This document shows positions 37,289 to 45,306 of a stretch of 64,000 nt of DNA, in pieces. The stretch is taken from the NCBI RefSeq assembly GCF_030063145.1, contig NZ_JASISM010000003.1, positions 310,001 through 374,000 of the forward strand, written 5' to 3'. The first letter of the stretch is position 1. Every line of letters starts with the position of its first letter. The position numbers were made by a program, and so were the translations under genes. This DNA is from Cryobacterium sp. PH31-L1. Its GTDB lineage: Bacteria > Actinomycetota > Actinomycetes > Actinomycetales > Microbacteriaceae. The notes below the pieces were generated by a model. It worked only from the letters and a program-made list of their open reading frames with translations, ran no database searches and was not told where the DNA came from.

Positions 37289-38187
37289 AGCGAGTGGCTC
37301 CCGCCGACGAGGGCGAGAAAGGAGTCTTCCAGGCCGGTTTTCTGCCGGTGCAGCACGCTCAGTTCGACCCCGGCGGTGAAAGCGAGGTGGCCGAGCAGTG
37401 CGGGGTCGGATGTGGCGGCGAGCAGGCCGGTGCGGCCGATCGAGAAAATGATGCCCGCCGCAGTGAGCGCGGCTCCGAGGGCTTCGCGGTTGGGAGAATC
37501 CACGATCGTCTGGGGCGCGGCATCCGTATCGAGGCTGGAGAGCGGGCCGAGGTGCACGAGCTCGCCGCGGGCGATGATGACGACGTCGTCGACGCTCTGC
37601 TGCACCTCGGAGAGCAGGTGAGAGCTCACCAGAACGGTGCGGCCCTCGGCGGCCATGTCCCGTAGAAAGCCGCGAATCCAGCGGATTCCCTCCGGATCGA
37701 GCCCGTTGATCGGCTCGTCGAGCACGAGCACACCCGGGTCACCGAGCAGGGCATAAGCCAGTCCGAGGCGTTGGCGCATGCCGAGCGAGTAGCCGCCGAC
37801 CCGCTGGGCGGCGTGGGCGGCGAGGCCCACCTGGGTGAGCACCTCCATCACGCGGGTGCGCGGCAGCCCCGCGGCGATCGCGTAAACGCCGAGGTGGTTT
37901 TGAGCGGTGCGGCCCGGGTGAAAGCTCGCGGCTTCGAGGGCGGCGCCGACCGTTGCGAGGGGGTTCGGCAGGTCGCGGTAGCGCACGCCGCCAAACGTGG
38001 CCGTGCCGCTCGTCGGGGCGACGAGTCCGAGCAGAATGCGCAGGGAGGTGGTCTTGCCGGCACCGTTCGGCCCGAGAAAACCGGTGACCCGACCGGGTTC
38101 GACCGTGAACGACAGCTCGTTGACCGCGGCGACTTTGCCAAAGCGTTTGCTGATGCTGGTGAATTCGATAACAGCGCCGGTAGGCAT
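37285..38187 (-). CDS. ABC-2 transporter ATP-binding protein
   Basis: The 300-residue ATPase starts MPTGAVIEFTSISKRFG at an ATG preceded by AGGGGAG; a longer open frame upstream has no support. Walker A is GPNGAGKTT, the signature is SLGMRQRLGLA (variant of LSGGQ), Walker B is VLVLDEPINGLDP, and the H-loop is VSSHLLSEV. The C-terminal 80 residues form the accessory region usual in drug-export ATPases. It powers the permease encoded next to it. Confidence 0.94.
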   Translation of the reverse strand: MPTGAVIEFTSISKRFGKVAAVNELSFTVEPGRVTGFLGPNGAGKTTSLRILLGLVAPTSGTATFGGVRYRDLPNPLATVGAALEAASFHPGRTAQNHLGVYAIAAGLPRTRVMEVLTQVGLAAHAAQRVGGYSLGMRQRLGLAYALLGDPGVLVLDEPINGLDPEGIRWIRGFLRDMAAEGRTVLVSSHLLSEVQQSVDDVVIIARGELVHLGPLSSLDTDAAPQTIVDSPNREALGAALTAAGIIFSIGRTGLLAATSDPALLGHLAFTAGVELSVLHRQKTGLEDSFLALVGGSHSL

Positions 38188-38260
38188 CCGACTCCCCTCT
38201 GTAGTGCTTCCCACCCTATTACCCACGGGTCGTATAGTGCCGTCTACCGGGCTTTTCGGT

Positions 38261-39478
38261 TCAGCCCAGCAGGAAGTCCTCCAGGCCGGTGAGCAGGCGT
38301 TGTACCTCACCCGCCGTGTTGTACGGCGCCAGTCCGATGCGCAGGCCGCCCTCAGCACCGAGCCCGAGATGCTTCGAGGCCTCGAGTGCGTAAAATGATC
38401 CGGCCGGGGCGAGCACCCGCCGGGCAGCGAGGAACGCCGCGGCATGGGCGGCCGGGTGCCCGCCGAAGGTGACCAGCACGGTTGGTGTGCGCTCGCGGGC
38501 ACGCGAGTGCACGGTCACGCCGGGCAGAGCTGCCAGCCCGGTCTCGAGTTCGGCGAGCAGGCCCGCTTCATGATGTTCCAGGGCGATGGATGCCTGGAGC
38601 AGGCGCTCCCGCCGGCTTCCGCCGATCGGTGCCAGCGCGGCCAGAAAATCGACGGCCGCAGTGACGCCCGCCATCAACTCGTACGGCAGGGTGCCGAACT
38701 CGAAGCGTTCCGGAACCATTTCGGTGGAAGTGGCCAGCTTGTCCGGGTGGATGTGTTCGAGCAGGGCCGGGTCGGCGGCCAGAACACCGCAGTGCGGGCC
38801 GAGGAACTTGTATGGGGAGCAGACGAAGAAGTCGGCGCCGAGGGCGGCCACGTCCACCGAGGCGTGCGGCGTGTAGTGCACCCCGTCTACCCAGAGCAGG
38901 GCGCCGACCGAGTGCACGGCGGCGGCGATCGCGGCGATCGGCGGTCGGGTTCCGATGAGGTTGGAAGCAGCCGTGACGGCGACCAGACGGGTGTGTTCGG
39001 TCAGTTGCGCGGCGACCGCCTCGGCGCTGAGCTCGCCGGTTTCCGGGTCGAAGTCGACCCACTTGACAGTGGCGCCGGCGTGCTCGGCGGCCTGGATCCA
39101 GGGGCGGATGTTGGCGTCGTGGTCGAGCCTGGAGACCACGATCTCGTCGCCGGCATTCCAGCTGCGGCCGAGGTGGCGGGAGAAGTCGTAGGTGATCTGG
39201 GTGGCGCTGCGGCCGTAGACCACGCCGTGCGGGTCGGCGCCGAGCAGGTCGGCCATCGCCGTGCGGAAGGCGGTGACGGCATTGTCGGCGTTCTGCTCCG
39301 GCAGGCTGCCGCTTCCGCGGTTGGACAGCGGCCGGGTCAGGGTGAGGGCGATCGCGGCGGCGACCTGACGAGGCGTCTGCGTGCCGCCCGGACCGTCGAA
39401 GTGGGCGAACCCGGAGGAGAGGGAGGGAAAGTGGGAGCGGACTGCCAGCGCGTCATAGGTCACACGCCATCCAAGCAC
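38261..39478 (-). CDS. Cysteine desulfurase-like class V aminotransferase
   Basis: The 405-residue PLP enzyme belongs to the cysteine-desulfurase-like branch related to SufS/CsdA. The PLP Lys lies in FFVCSPYKFLGPHCGVLA, with the preceding Asp/His motif LLWVDGVHYTPHASVDV. The N-terminal FAHFDGPGGTQTPRQVA and the conserved NRGSGSLPEQNAD loop define this subgroup, whose substrate is not established. The mobile catalytic Cys loop of true desulfurases is not obvious. A second GTG start at 39463 is possible. No Suf genes are nearby. Confidence 0.85.
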   Translation of the reverse strand: MLGWRVTYDALAVRSHFPSLSSGFAHFDGPGGTQTPRQVAAAIALTLTRPLSNRGSGSLPEQNADNAVTAFRTAMADLLGADPHGVVYGRSATQITYDFSRHLGRSWNAGDEIVVSRLDHDANIRPWIQAAEHAGATVKWVDFDPETGELSAEAVAAQLTEHTRLVAVTAASNLIGTRPPIAAIAAAVHSVGALLWVDGVHYTPHASVDVAALGADFFVCSPYKFLGPHCGVLAADPALLEHIHPDKLATSTEMVPERFEFGTLPYELMAGVTAAVDFLAALAPIGGSRRERLLQASIALEHHEAGLLAELETGLAALPGVTVHSRARERTPTVLVTFGGHPAAHAAAFLAARRVLAPAGSFYALEASKHLGLGAEGGLRIGLAPYNTAGEVQRLLTGLEDFLLG

Positions 39479-39559
39479 AGCGTCTGCTCGTGGACCAGCG
39501 CCGCCGAAACCACCGCCGGTCGAGCCGCGACGAACGGGTGGTCGAGACGAGTGGTCGAG

Positions 39560-40456
39560 CTACGCGTGCGCGGCGCAGGCGGGCGCTTCGCGTGTGACGC
39601 AGTCCGGGCAGGCCACGAGCTGTTCGCGGCAGGAGGCGTCCCGGCAGTTGAGCATGTTCGTGGTGGCCTGGCCGCACTCCTGGCAGGTACCGAGCACGGC
39701 CGCGCCGGTTGCGAAGTCGATGGACATCCGCTGGTCGAAGACGTAGAGCGAACCCGACCACAGTCCCTCATTCCCGAAAGCCTCGCCGTAACGCACGATG
39801 CCGCCGTCGAGTTGGTACACCTCGCCGAAACCGCGGGACTTCATGAGGCCGCTCAACACCTCACAGCGGATGCCGCCGGTGCAGTAGGTCACGACCGGCT
39901 TGCCCTTGAGATGGTCGTATTTGCCGCTGTCGAGTTCGGCGACGAATTCGCGGGTGTTGGCCACGTCGGGCACGACCGCGCCCGGAAAGTGGCCGATCTC
40001 GGCCTCGAACCGGTTGCGTCCGTCGAAGAAGACGACCTCATCGCCGCGATCGGCGACGAGCGCATTGAGCTCGGCCGGTTGCAGCTTGGTACCACCGCCG
40101 ACGACGCCGGCCGTGTCGACACGCAGCTCGCCGGGCGCGCCGAAGCTCACGATCTCCTCGCGCACCTTGACCACGAGCTTTGGAAAATCGAGGCTGTGTC
40201 CGGATGAGTCGAGGCCGGTGCCCTCACTGAACTTGAAGTCGATCTGCTTGAACGCGGGGTAGTCGCGGGTTTTGCGAATGTACTTCTTGATCGCGGGCAG
40301 GTCGCCGCCGACCGTGCCGTTCAGGCCGTCTTTCGAGATGAGGATGCGCCCGCGCAGACCGAGCCCGGCACACAGGTCGCGCTGCCAGAGTCGCACCGCA
40401 TCGGGGTCGGCCAGCGGCGTGAAGATGTAGAAGAGCAGAATCTTCGGAATGGCCAT
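39560..40456 (-). CDS. trhO: tRNA uridine(34) hydroxylase, rhodanese-type
   Basis: The 298-residue protein is of the YceA/UPF0176 family, which makes 5-hydroxyuridine at tRNA position 34. An N-terminal ferredoxin-like part ([33 protein letters not shown]) is followed by a rhodanese domain with active loop [11 protein letters not shown] and catalytic Cys. The C-terminus has several Cys pairs ([19 protein letters not shown]), a likely zinc site. A TAAAAT element lies only six bases upstream of the ATG, so the mRNA may be leaderless. Confidence 0.92.
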   Translation of the reverse strand: MAIPKILLFYIFTPLADPDAVRLWQRDLCAGLGLRGRILISKDGLNGTVGGDLPAIKKYIRKTRDYPAFKQIDFKFSEGTGLDSSGHSLDFPKLVVKVREEIVSFGAPGELRVDTAGVVGGGTKLQPAELNALVADRGDEVVFFDGRNRFEAEIGHFPGAVVPDVANTREFVAELDSGKYDHLKGKPVVTYCTGGIRCEVLSGLMKSRGFGEVYQLDGGIVRYGEAFGNEGLWSGSLYVFDQRMSIDFATGAAVLGTCQECGQATTNMLNCRDASCREQLVACPDCVTREAPACAAHA

Positions 40457-40462
40457 GGACCC

Positions 40463-40468
40463 ATTTTA
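40463..40468 (-). promoter_or_regulatory. Candidate -10 element of trhO, leaderless transcript
   Basis: TAAAAT on the minus strand ends six bases before the trhO ATG, which puts the expected transcription start at or beside the A of the ATG. No ribosome-binding site is seen, in line with a leaderless mRNA. Confidence 0.5.
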
Positions 40469-40537
40469 CGAGAGCGCGCGTAGGCTGGCCGCACTGTCTG
40501 TACTGCGACAGCCCAGCCGTATCGAGGAGGCAAAACC

Positions 40538-41062
40538 GTGACCAACGACCCGCTCGCCCGCTTCGGTGAGGTGCCCCAGTTTTCACTCAGCAGCACCGAC
40601 ATGACCGACGGGGCACCGCTGGGGCCAGCCCAGTACGGTGCCGACGCGGGCGGAGCGGATGTTTCCCCCCAGCTCTCCTGGTCGGGTTTTCCCGCCGAGA
40701 CCCAGAGTTTCGCGCTGACCGTGTACGACCCCGACGCCCCCACCGGCTCCGGATTCTGGCACTGGGCGGTAGCCAACCTGCCGGCATCCGTGACCGACCT
40801 AGCCGCGGGAATCGATACCCTGCCGGCCGGCTCACTCGTGCTGCCGAACGAGGTGCGTCTCAGCTCGTTCATCGGCGCTGGCCCGCCGCCGGGAACCGGC
40901 ACTCACCGCTACCAGTTCATCGTGCACTCCGTTGACGTGCCGACGCTCGACCTCGACTCGCAGTCCACGCCGGCCGTTCTCGGCTTCAACCTGCACTTCC
41001 ACACGCTGGCGCGTGCGGTGCTGGAGGCGACCGGGGTCGCGGGTGGGGCATCCGCTGCCTGA
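40538..41062 (+). CDS. YbhB/YbcL family PEBP-like protein
   Basis: The 174-residue protein matches the bacterial phosphatidylethanolamine-binding/Raf-kinase-inhibitor-like family: ADVSPQLSWSGFPAET at the ligand site, FALTVYDPDAPTGSGFWHW with the conserved DPDAPTG, then GTHRYQFIVHSVDVP. No signal peptide is seen, so it is cytoplasmic. GAGGAGG lies seven bases before the GTG start. The function of these proteins in bacteria is not settled. It is divergent from trhO. Confidence 0.9.
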   Translation: MTNDPLARFGEVPQFSLSSTDMTDGAPLGPAQYGADAGGADVSPQLSWSGFPAETQSFALTVYDPDAPTGSGFWHWAVANLPASVTDLAAGIDTLPAGSLVLPNEVRLSSFIGAGPPPGTGTHRYQFIVHSVDVPTLDLDSQSTPAVLGFNLHFHTLARAVLEATGVAGGASAA

Positions 41063-41099
41063 GTCGTTGACGCGGGACCCGTGTGAAACCGCGAGTTGT

Positions 41100-41148
41100 C
41101 CCCAAATGGGGTAACTCCCAGCGAGCATTCGGGGGAGTCGACATAACC
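41100..41148 (+). promoter_or_regulatory. Two-part promoter element of the alpha/beta-hydrolase gene
   Basis: CCCCAAATGGGG (41100-41111) is followed after 19 bases by GGGGGAGT (41131-41138) and a CATAAC -10-like hexamer (41143-41148), seven bases before the GTG start, so the transcript could be leaderless. The first two parts recur before the LamG protein gene. Confidence 0.5.
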
Positions 41149-41155
41149 TCAGGCA

Positions 41156-42295
41156 GTGAGTACCGCCCGTAATACGTCCGACATCGTTCGTCCCATCCCC
41201 CCGGAACCCCTCCCCACTTCGCGAGGCCGCGCCCGCCACGCGCCGGTTGTCGCCGAAACCGTCACTACTGGGACCGTCTCCGCGGCGAAGACCTGGCTAC
41301 ACGGCATCCGTTTGCACGCCGACGGGGTGACCGTCGACCGGTCTCTGCACCGGGAGACGGGCATCCGTCGGCTGCCGGTCTGGGCGTGGCGCGCGCTGAT
41401 GCTGCGCCGGGCGACCCCGGTACACAAGTTCAACCTGAACCCGATCGATTCGGTCGAATACGACCTCGACCTCGACTACATCGGTGATGGCCAGAAGATT
41501 CACCGGCTCGACGTTCTCGTTCCCAAACGCGAAGCGGGCGCTGACCCCTTGCCCGTGTACGTATATTTTCACGGCGGCGGTTGGACCTCTGGCGACAAAG
41601 ACCCGCTCACGAAGTACTGCGCGAGCCAGGCCGCCGAGGGCATGGTCGTCGTCAACGCGAATTACCGCATGGCCACTCGGTTTCAGCTGGGCCACATGAT
41701 GAAGGACGGCAACGCAGTGCTCGACTGGGTCGCCCGCAATATCGCCGCCTACGGGGGAGACCCGACCCGAATCGTGCTCGGCGGCGACTCGGCCGGCGGC
41801 CATATCGCGGCGCTGCTCACCGCTGCGGCCTTTGAACCCGAGCTCGCCGAACACTATGACATTGCGCCGCCGGTCGCCGCCCGCAACCTGCGCGGCCTCG
41901 TGCAGCACTGCAGCATCGCCGATTTTTCGGTGCTGTTCGACCGTGGGTTTGTGCTGAGCCTCAACTTTGTGCGGATGCTGCTGCCCGAGCGCGGCCGCGG
42001 ACTGCACCTGCGTACGGCCGCGCGTTTCATGTCGCCGATCGAGTGGCTCGACCGCGGGTTTCCGCCCGTCTTCGTCACGACGTCGGAGCGTGACTATTTC
42101 TACCGGGCCAACCTCAACTTCATCGAGGCGCTGAGAGCCCGCAAGATTCGGGTCGACACCCTCATTTATGGTCGGCACAGCGTTAACACCAAGCACACCT
42201 GGCAACAGGACGACTCGCATCCGGAATCGCAGGAGGTCTACCGTCGCCTCGGCGCCTTCGTACGTGCCGTCGCGCCGCGGGCTATGACGGTTTAG
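41156..42295 (+). CDS. Alpha/beta-hydrolase, hormone-sensitive-lipase-like esterase
   Basis: The 379-residue protein has the oxyanion motif VYFHGGGWTSGDKD, the nucleophile elbow GGDSAGGHIAALL and a late His region in YGRHSVNTKHTWQQDD; the Asp of the triad is probably in VFVTTSERDYFY. These are the marks of HGGG esterases acting on short to medium acyl esters. The first 90 residues are less conserved, and no signal peptide is seen. The promoter element shared with the LamG protein gene suggests a common trigger. Confidence 0.88.
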   Translation: MSTARNTSDIVRPIPPEPLPTSRGRARHAPVVAETVTTGTVSAAKTWLHGIRLHADGVTVDRSLHRETGIRRLPVWAWRALMLRRATPVHKFNLNPIDSVEYDLDLDYIGDGQKIHRLDVLVPKREAGADPLPVYVYFHGGGWTSGDKDPLTKYCASQAAEGMVVVNANYRMATRFQLGHMMKDGNAVLDWVARNIAAYGGDPTRIVLGGDSAGGHIAALLTAAAFEPELAEHYDIAPPVAARNLRGLVQHCSIADFSVLFDRGFVLSLNFVRMLLPERGRGLHLRTAARFMSPIEWLDRGFPPVFVTTSERDYFYRANLNFIEALRARKIRVDTLIYGRHSVNTKHTWQQDDSHPESQEVYRRLGAFVRAVAPRAMTV

Positions 42296-42474
42296 GACCT
42301 CGCGCCGGTTGCGGCGAGCACCCCGCCGAGGGTGGGCAGGGAAACCATGTTTGAAAGCTAAACCCAGCGGCGACTGTGGCACATCGTGCAGGCAACCCCC
42401 GTTGAGGCGACGGATGCTGGTGCCCACCCACAACGGATTGTTCGCGAACACGCCCGCTTCGTTAGCATCGTCTC

Positions 42475-43038
42475 GTGCATATGTTCTTCAGAACCCTCCT
42501 CCACGCCCTGCTGTCGAAGTTCGGCCCAAAACTTGGCCACTTCGATGTCGCGCGCACCAACTTCGTGACCCTGCCGACCGACCAGGATATTCTGCGGCAC
42601 ATGAACAACGGCGTCTACCTGTCCATCATGGACGTGGCCCGCTTCGACATGCTGCACCGCACCGGCGTCTGGGCCATCTTCAAGCAGCGCGGCTGGTACC
42701 CGGTCGTGGTCTCCGAGACCATCAGCTTTCGCAAGTCGCTCACGGTCGGCCAGAAGTTCACGGTGGAGTCGCGCATCCTCGGCTTCGACGAGAAGGCGGT
42801 GTACGTCGAGCAGCGTTTCGTGCGACCGGATGCCGATGGCGTGCTCGAGATCTACGCCCACGGCTACATTCGTGGTCGCTTTCTCAAGCGCACCGGCGGA
42901 ATCGTCACGATCGACGAACTGCTGGGCGCGATCGGTGTCGCCCCCGACGACGTGAGCGTGCCCGAGTGGCTGCTGGAATGGGCTGGCGCGGCGGCCGCTT
43001 CGCCAACGCGCGCCCCCGCTCCGAGCATCTGGAACTAG
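42475..43038 (+). CDS. Acyl-CoA thioesterase, hotdog fold (4HBT_2 type)
   Basis: The 187-residue protein carries the hotdog thioesterase pattern TDQDILRHMNNGVYLSIMD, in which the Asp/His-MNN region forms the active site, then RGWYPVVVSETISFRKSL. It resembles the mesenchymal-stem-cell protein DSCD75-like/TesC-type thioesterases. The start is GTG 42475 or ATG 42481 in frame; TAGCAT (42463-42468) ends six bases before the GTG, so the mRNA may be leaderless. The natural substrate is probably a medium- or long-chain acyl-CoA. Confidence 0.82.
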   Translation: MHMFFRTLLHALLSKFGPKLGHFDVARTNFVTLPTDQDILRHMNNGVYLSIMDVARFDMLHRTGVWAIFKQRGWYPVVVSETISFRKSLTVGQKFTVESRILGFDEKAVYVEQRFVRPDADGVLEIYAHGYIRGRFLKRTGGIVTIDELLGAIGVAPDDVSVPEWLLEWAGAAAASPTRAPAPSIWN

Positions 43039-43043
43039 TTCGG

Positions 43044-43550
43044 TTAGGCGGTGCGCACCGGAACGATGAGGTCCTTGTAGAACTGGGCCTGCGCGGGGTA
43101 ATAGTGCTCCCATTCGGGCAGGGGAAGGCCGGAGCGGGAGGCGACCAGGCGATCGAGGTAGTAGTCCCAGCCGGGGCCGACCGTTGCGGCCTCGCTCGCC
43201 GAGCGCAGACGCTGTCCGAAGGTCAGGTTGGTCATGCCGTCACCCGCGACCAGGTGGAACAGCGCGCGCCAGGAATCTTCACCCTCGCCGAAGTCGCCGT
43301 TGAAACGGTGCGGCGCCTGGCACTCGCGAATACTCACGTACTCCCACCTGGCTTCCGGCTCGGCGGTCATCTTGAACTTGACCGCGCCGGTCGCCGGGGA
43401 ACCGGTGTAGGTGCCGATCCACTTCTCGAGTTCGGCAGGACGGGTCAGGCTCGCCCACACCTGCTCGATGGGTGCGTTGAACAGCCGATTAAGCATGAGA
43501 TATAGCCCGTCCTCGCGGTGTACGAGGCGTCCGGTGGGCTTGGCTGACAT
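43044..43550 (-). CDS. SRPBCC (AHSA1-like) family protein
   Basis: The 168-residue protein has the START/AHSA1 beginning LMLNRLFNAPIEQVWASLT with the RxFxAPxExVW pattern, then WIGTYTGSPATGAVKFKMT, and a long C-terminal helix. The ATG used follows GGAGGT; an in-frame ATG 24 bases upstream would put that site inside the gene. Such proteins bind hydrophobic ligands in a cavity, and many actinobacterial members are of unknown role. It is convergent with the thioesterase, six bases apart. Confidence 0.88.
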   Translation of the reverse strand: MSAKPTGRLVHREDGLYLMLNRLFNAPIEQVWASLTRPAELEKWIGTYTGSPATGAVKFKMTAEPEARWEYVSIRECQAPHRFNGDFGEGEDSWRALFHLVAGDGMTNLTFGQRLRSASEAATVGPGWDYYLDRLVASRSGLPLPEWEHYYPAQAQFYKDLIVPVRTA

Positions 43551-43621
43551 GGGGACCTCCACTATGAGTGACATGCGCTTGTAACCTCAGGTTAGGCCAG
43601 ATTGAGAGGGTCGGCTACACG

Positions 43622-45190
43622 CTAAGCCCCTTCGAGCAGGGCCATCGCGGCGTTGTGGCCGCCGAGCCCGCTGACCCCGCCGCCGCGCCTGGCTCCGGCC
43701 CCGCACATGAGGATGCGCGGATGCTCGGTGGCGACTCCCCAACGCTCGGCGGGCGTGCCCTGCAGCTCGTCATCCTCCAGAAACGGCCAGGACAGCCCGC
43801 CGTGAAAGATGTTGCCGCCAGGCAGATTCAGGGCGTGCTCGAGGTCGAGGGTCGTTTTGGTTTCGAGGCAGGGGTGACCGGCAGCATCCGTCATCAACAG
43901 GGCTTCGATTGGCTCGGCGAGCACCGAATTGAGGGAGCGCAACACGGCGGCCTGCAACTGCACCCGCATCTCGTCGTTGTTGGCCTCGGTGAGCGCCCGA
44001 TTCGGGGTGTGCAGGGCGAACACGGTGAGGGTGTGGGCACCCGCCTGGGCGAGTTCGGGCGACAGAACGCTCGGGTCGGTCAGCGAATGGCAGTAGATCT
44101 CGCACGGCACCAGTTCGGGAATCTCGCCGGACAGGGCCTGGTCATACGCGGTCTGCAGCTGCGTGTAACTCTCGTTGATGTGAAACGTACCGCCGAAGGC
44201 CGCCTCCGGCGACACGCTCGTGTCCTTCAATCGGGGCAAGCGCGTCAGCATCAGGTTGACCTTCACCTGGGCGCCTTCCGGCTTGACCAGTTCAGCGGAT
44301 ACCCCGCCTCCAGCACCCAACAACCCCCGCAGCACCCACGGCGCCACGTTGGCCAGCAGCGCGCCGCCGTTTGCCGTCTTCAGGAGCCCGCTCTGGAGGT
44401 ATTCCACGGCTCCGTCGGGGGTGACCGACCTGACGTCGGCTCCTACTTCGAGTCGCGCGCCGGCCTCGCGTGCCGCACGTTCAAGTGCCCCGGTCACAGC
44501 GCCCATGCCGCCGATCGGAACGTCCCAGTCCCCGGTTTCATTGCCGATCACGTGATACAAAAAGCAGCGGTTCGCGTCGAGACTGGAGTCATCGAGGCTC
44601 GTGAAGGTGCCGATCAGGCCGTCGGTAGCCACGACGCCGCGCACGAGGTCGTTCGCAAACCGGTCGGTGATCGTGTCGCCGAGCGGCTGCTCGATCAGTG
44701 CGGTCCAGAGTGCGTCGTCGCCGACCAGCCGTCTTGCTTCCGAGCGGGTGAGCAGCGGTTCGCAGACCGTGGGAAACACGGCGCGGGCCAGCCGCGCGGT
44801 GTCGTCGTAGAAGGAGTTCCAGGCCTCGAAATCGGCTGCGGCACCGATGCGTTCGAACGACGCCCTAGTCGCTTCGGGGTCACCCTGGTCAACGATCAGC
44901 CCGGCATCCGTTGGCCCCGGCGTGTACGACGAGTATCGACGTCTGGCCAGCTCGATTTCGAGGCCCAGCTCGCGAATGATTCTGGTCGGCAGCAGGCTCA
45001 CCAGGTAGGAGTAGCGCGAGAGGCGCGCGTCGATGCCGGGGAAGGCATCCGCTGAAATGGCGGCGCCGCCCACCTGCGGCTCCCGCTCGAGCACGAGCAC
45101 GCTGCGGCCGGCCTGGGCCAGGTAGGTGGCGGCGACGAGGCCGTTGTGGCCGCCACCGATGATCACGACGTCGTGTGTGGGTTCGCTCAT
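43622..45190 (-). CDS. FAD-dependent oxidoreductase, phytoene-desaturase/PYROXD2-like
   Basis: The 522-residue flavoprotein begins with the dinucleotide-binding motif DVVIIGGGHNGLVAATYLAQ and continues with VLVLEREPQVGGAAIS. The C-terminal FAD motif is ILMCGAGARRGGGVSGLGGHNAAMA. The length and the central PIGGMGAVTGALERAAREAG match the CrtI-related NAD(P)/FAD oxidoreductases (PYROXD2 type). No carotenoid genes are nearby, so a carotenoid role is not supported. The gene is divergent from the 5'-nucleotidase gene. Confidence 0.87.
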   Translation of the reverse strand: MSEPTHDVVIIGGGHNGLVAATYLAQAGRSVLVLEREPQVGGAAISADAFPGIDARLSRYSYLVSLLPTRIIRELGLEIELARRRYSSYTPGPTDAGLIVDQGDPEATRASFERIGAAADFEAWNSFYDDTARLARAVFPTVCEPLLTRSEARRLVGDDALWTALIEQPLGDTITDRFANDLVRGVVATDGLIGTFTSLDDSSLDANRCFLYHVIGNETGDWDVPIGGMGAVTGALERAAREAGARLEVGADVRSVTPDGAVEYLQSGLLKTANGGALLANVAPWVLRGLLGAGGGVSAELVKPEGAQVKVNLMLTRLPRLKDTSVSPEAAFGGTFHINESYTQLQTAYDQALSGEIPELVPCEIYCHSLTDPSVLSPELAQAGAHTLTVFALHTPNRALTEANNDEMRVQLQAAVLRSLNSVLAEPIEALLMTDAAGHPCLETKTTLDLEHALNLPGGNIFHGGLSWPFLEDDELQGTPAERWGVATEHPRILMCGAGARRGGGVSGLGGHNAAMALLEGA

Positions 45191-45224
45191 GTCCAGAGCC
45201 TAGCCACCGCCGGCCGAACCTATC

Positions 45225-45257
45225 AGTCACCTTGCATTCACCTGCGAGTTACCTGTG
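45225..45257 (+). promoter_or_regulatory. PHO-box-like array of three 11-base direct repeats
   Basis: AGTCACCTTGC, ATTCACCTGCG and AGTTACCTGTG follow each other without spacing, each with the TnACCT core. The 11-base period and GTTCACC-like core match PhoP-type boxes described in actinobacteria. A TAACCA -10-like sequence lies at 45275-45280, so the last repeat sits where a -35 element would be, as in PhoB/PhoP-activated promoters. The downstream gene encodes a secreted 5'-nucleotidase. Confidence 0.7.
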
Positions 45258-45306
45258 ACCAGTACACAGAAAGATAACCATTGTCTGCAACAGGAGGATC
45301 TACCGC

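Noticed and set aside
38261-39478. SufS/IscS cysteine desulfurase of an Fe-S assembly system
   Set aside because: No suf or isc partner genes adjoin it and the catalytic Cys loop is not evident; the N-terminal features fit the separate cysteine-desulfurase-like branch.
39520-39560. Further copy of the oleBC palindromic repeat near the trhO end (ggtcgagacgagtggtcgag)
   Set aside because: Only short half-matches are present and they do not form the palindrome; kept out as a supported repeat.
43622-45190. Carotenoid phytoene desaturase
   Set aside because: No crtB, crtE or other carotenoid genes are nearby, and the C-terminal motif fits the PYROXD2-like oxidoreductases better.
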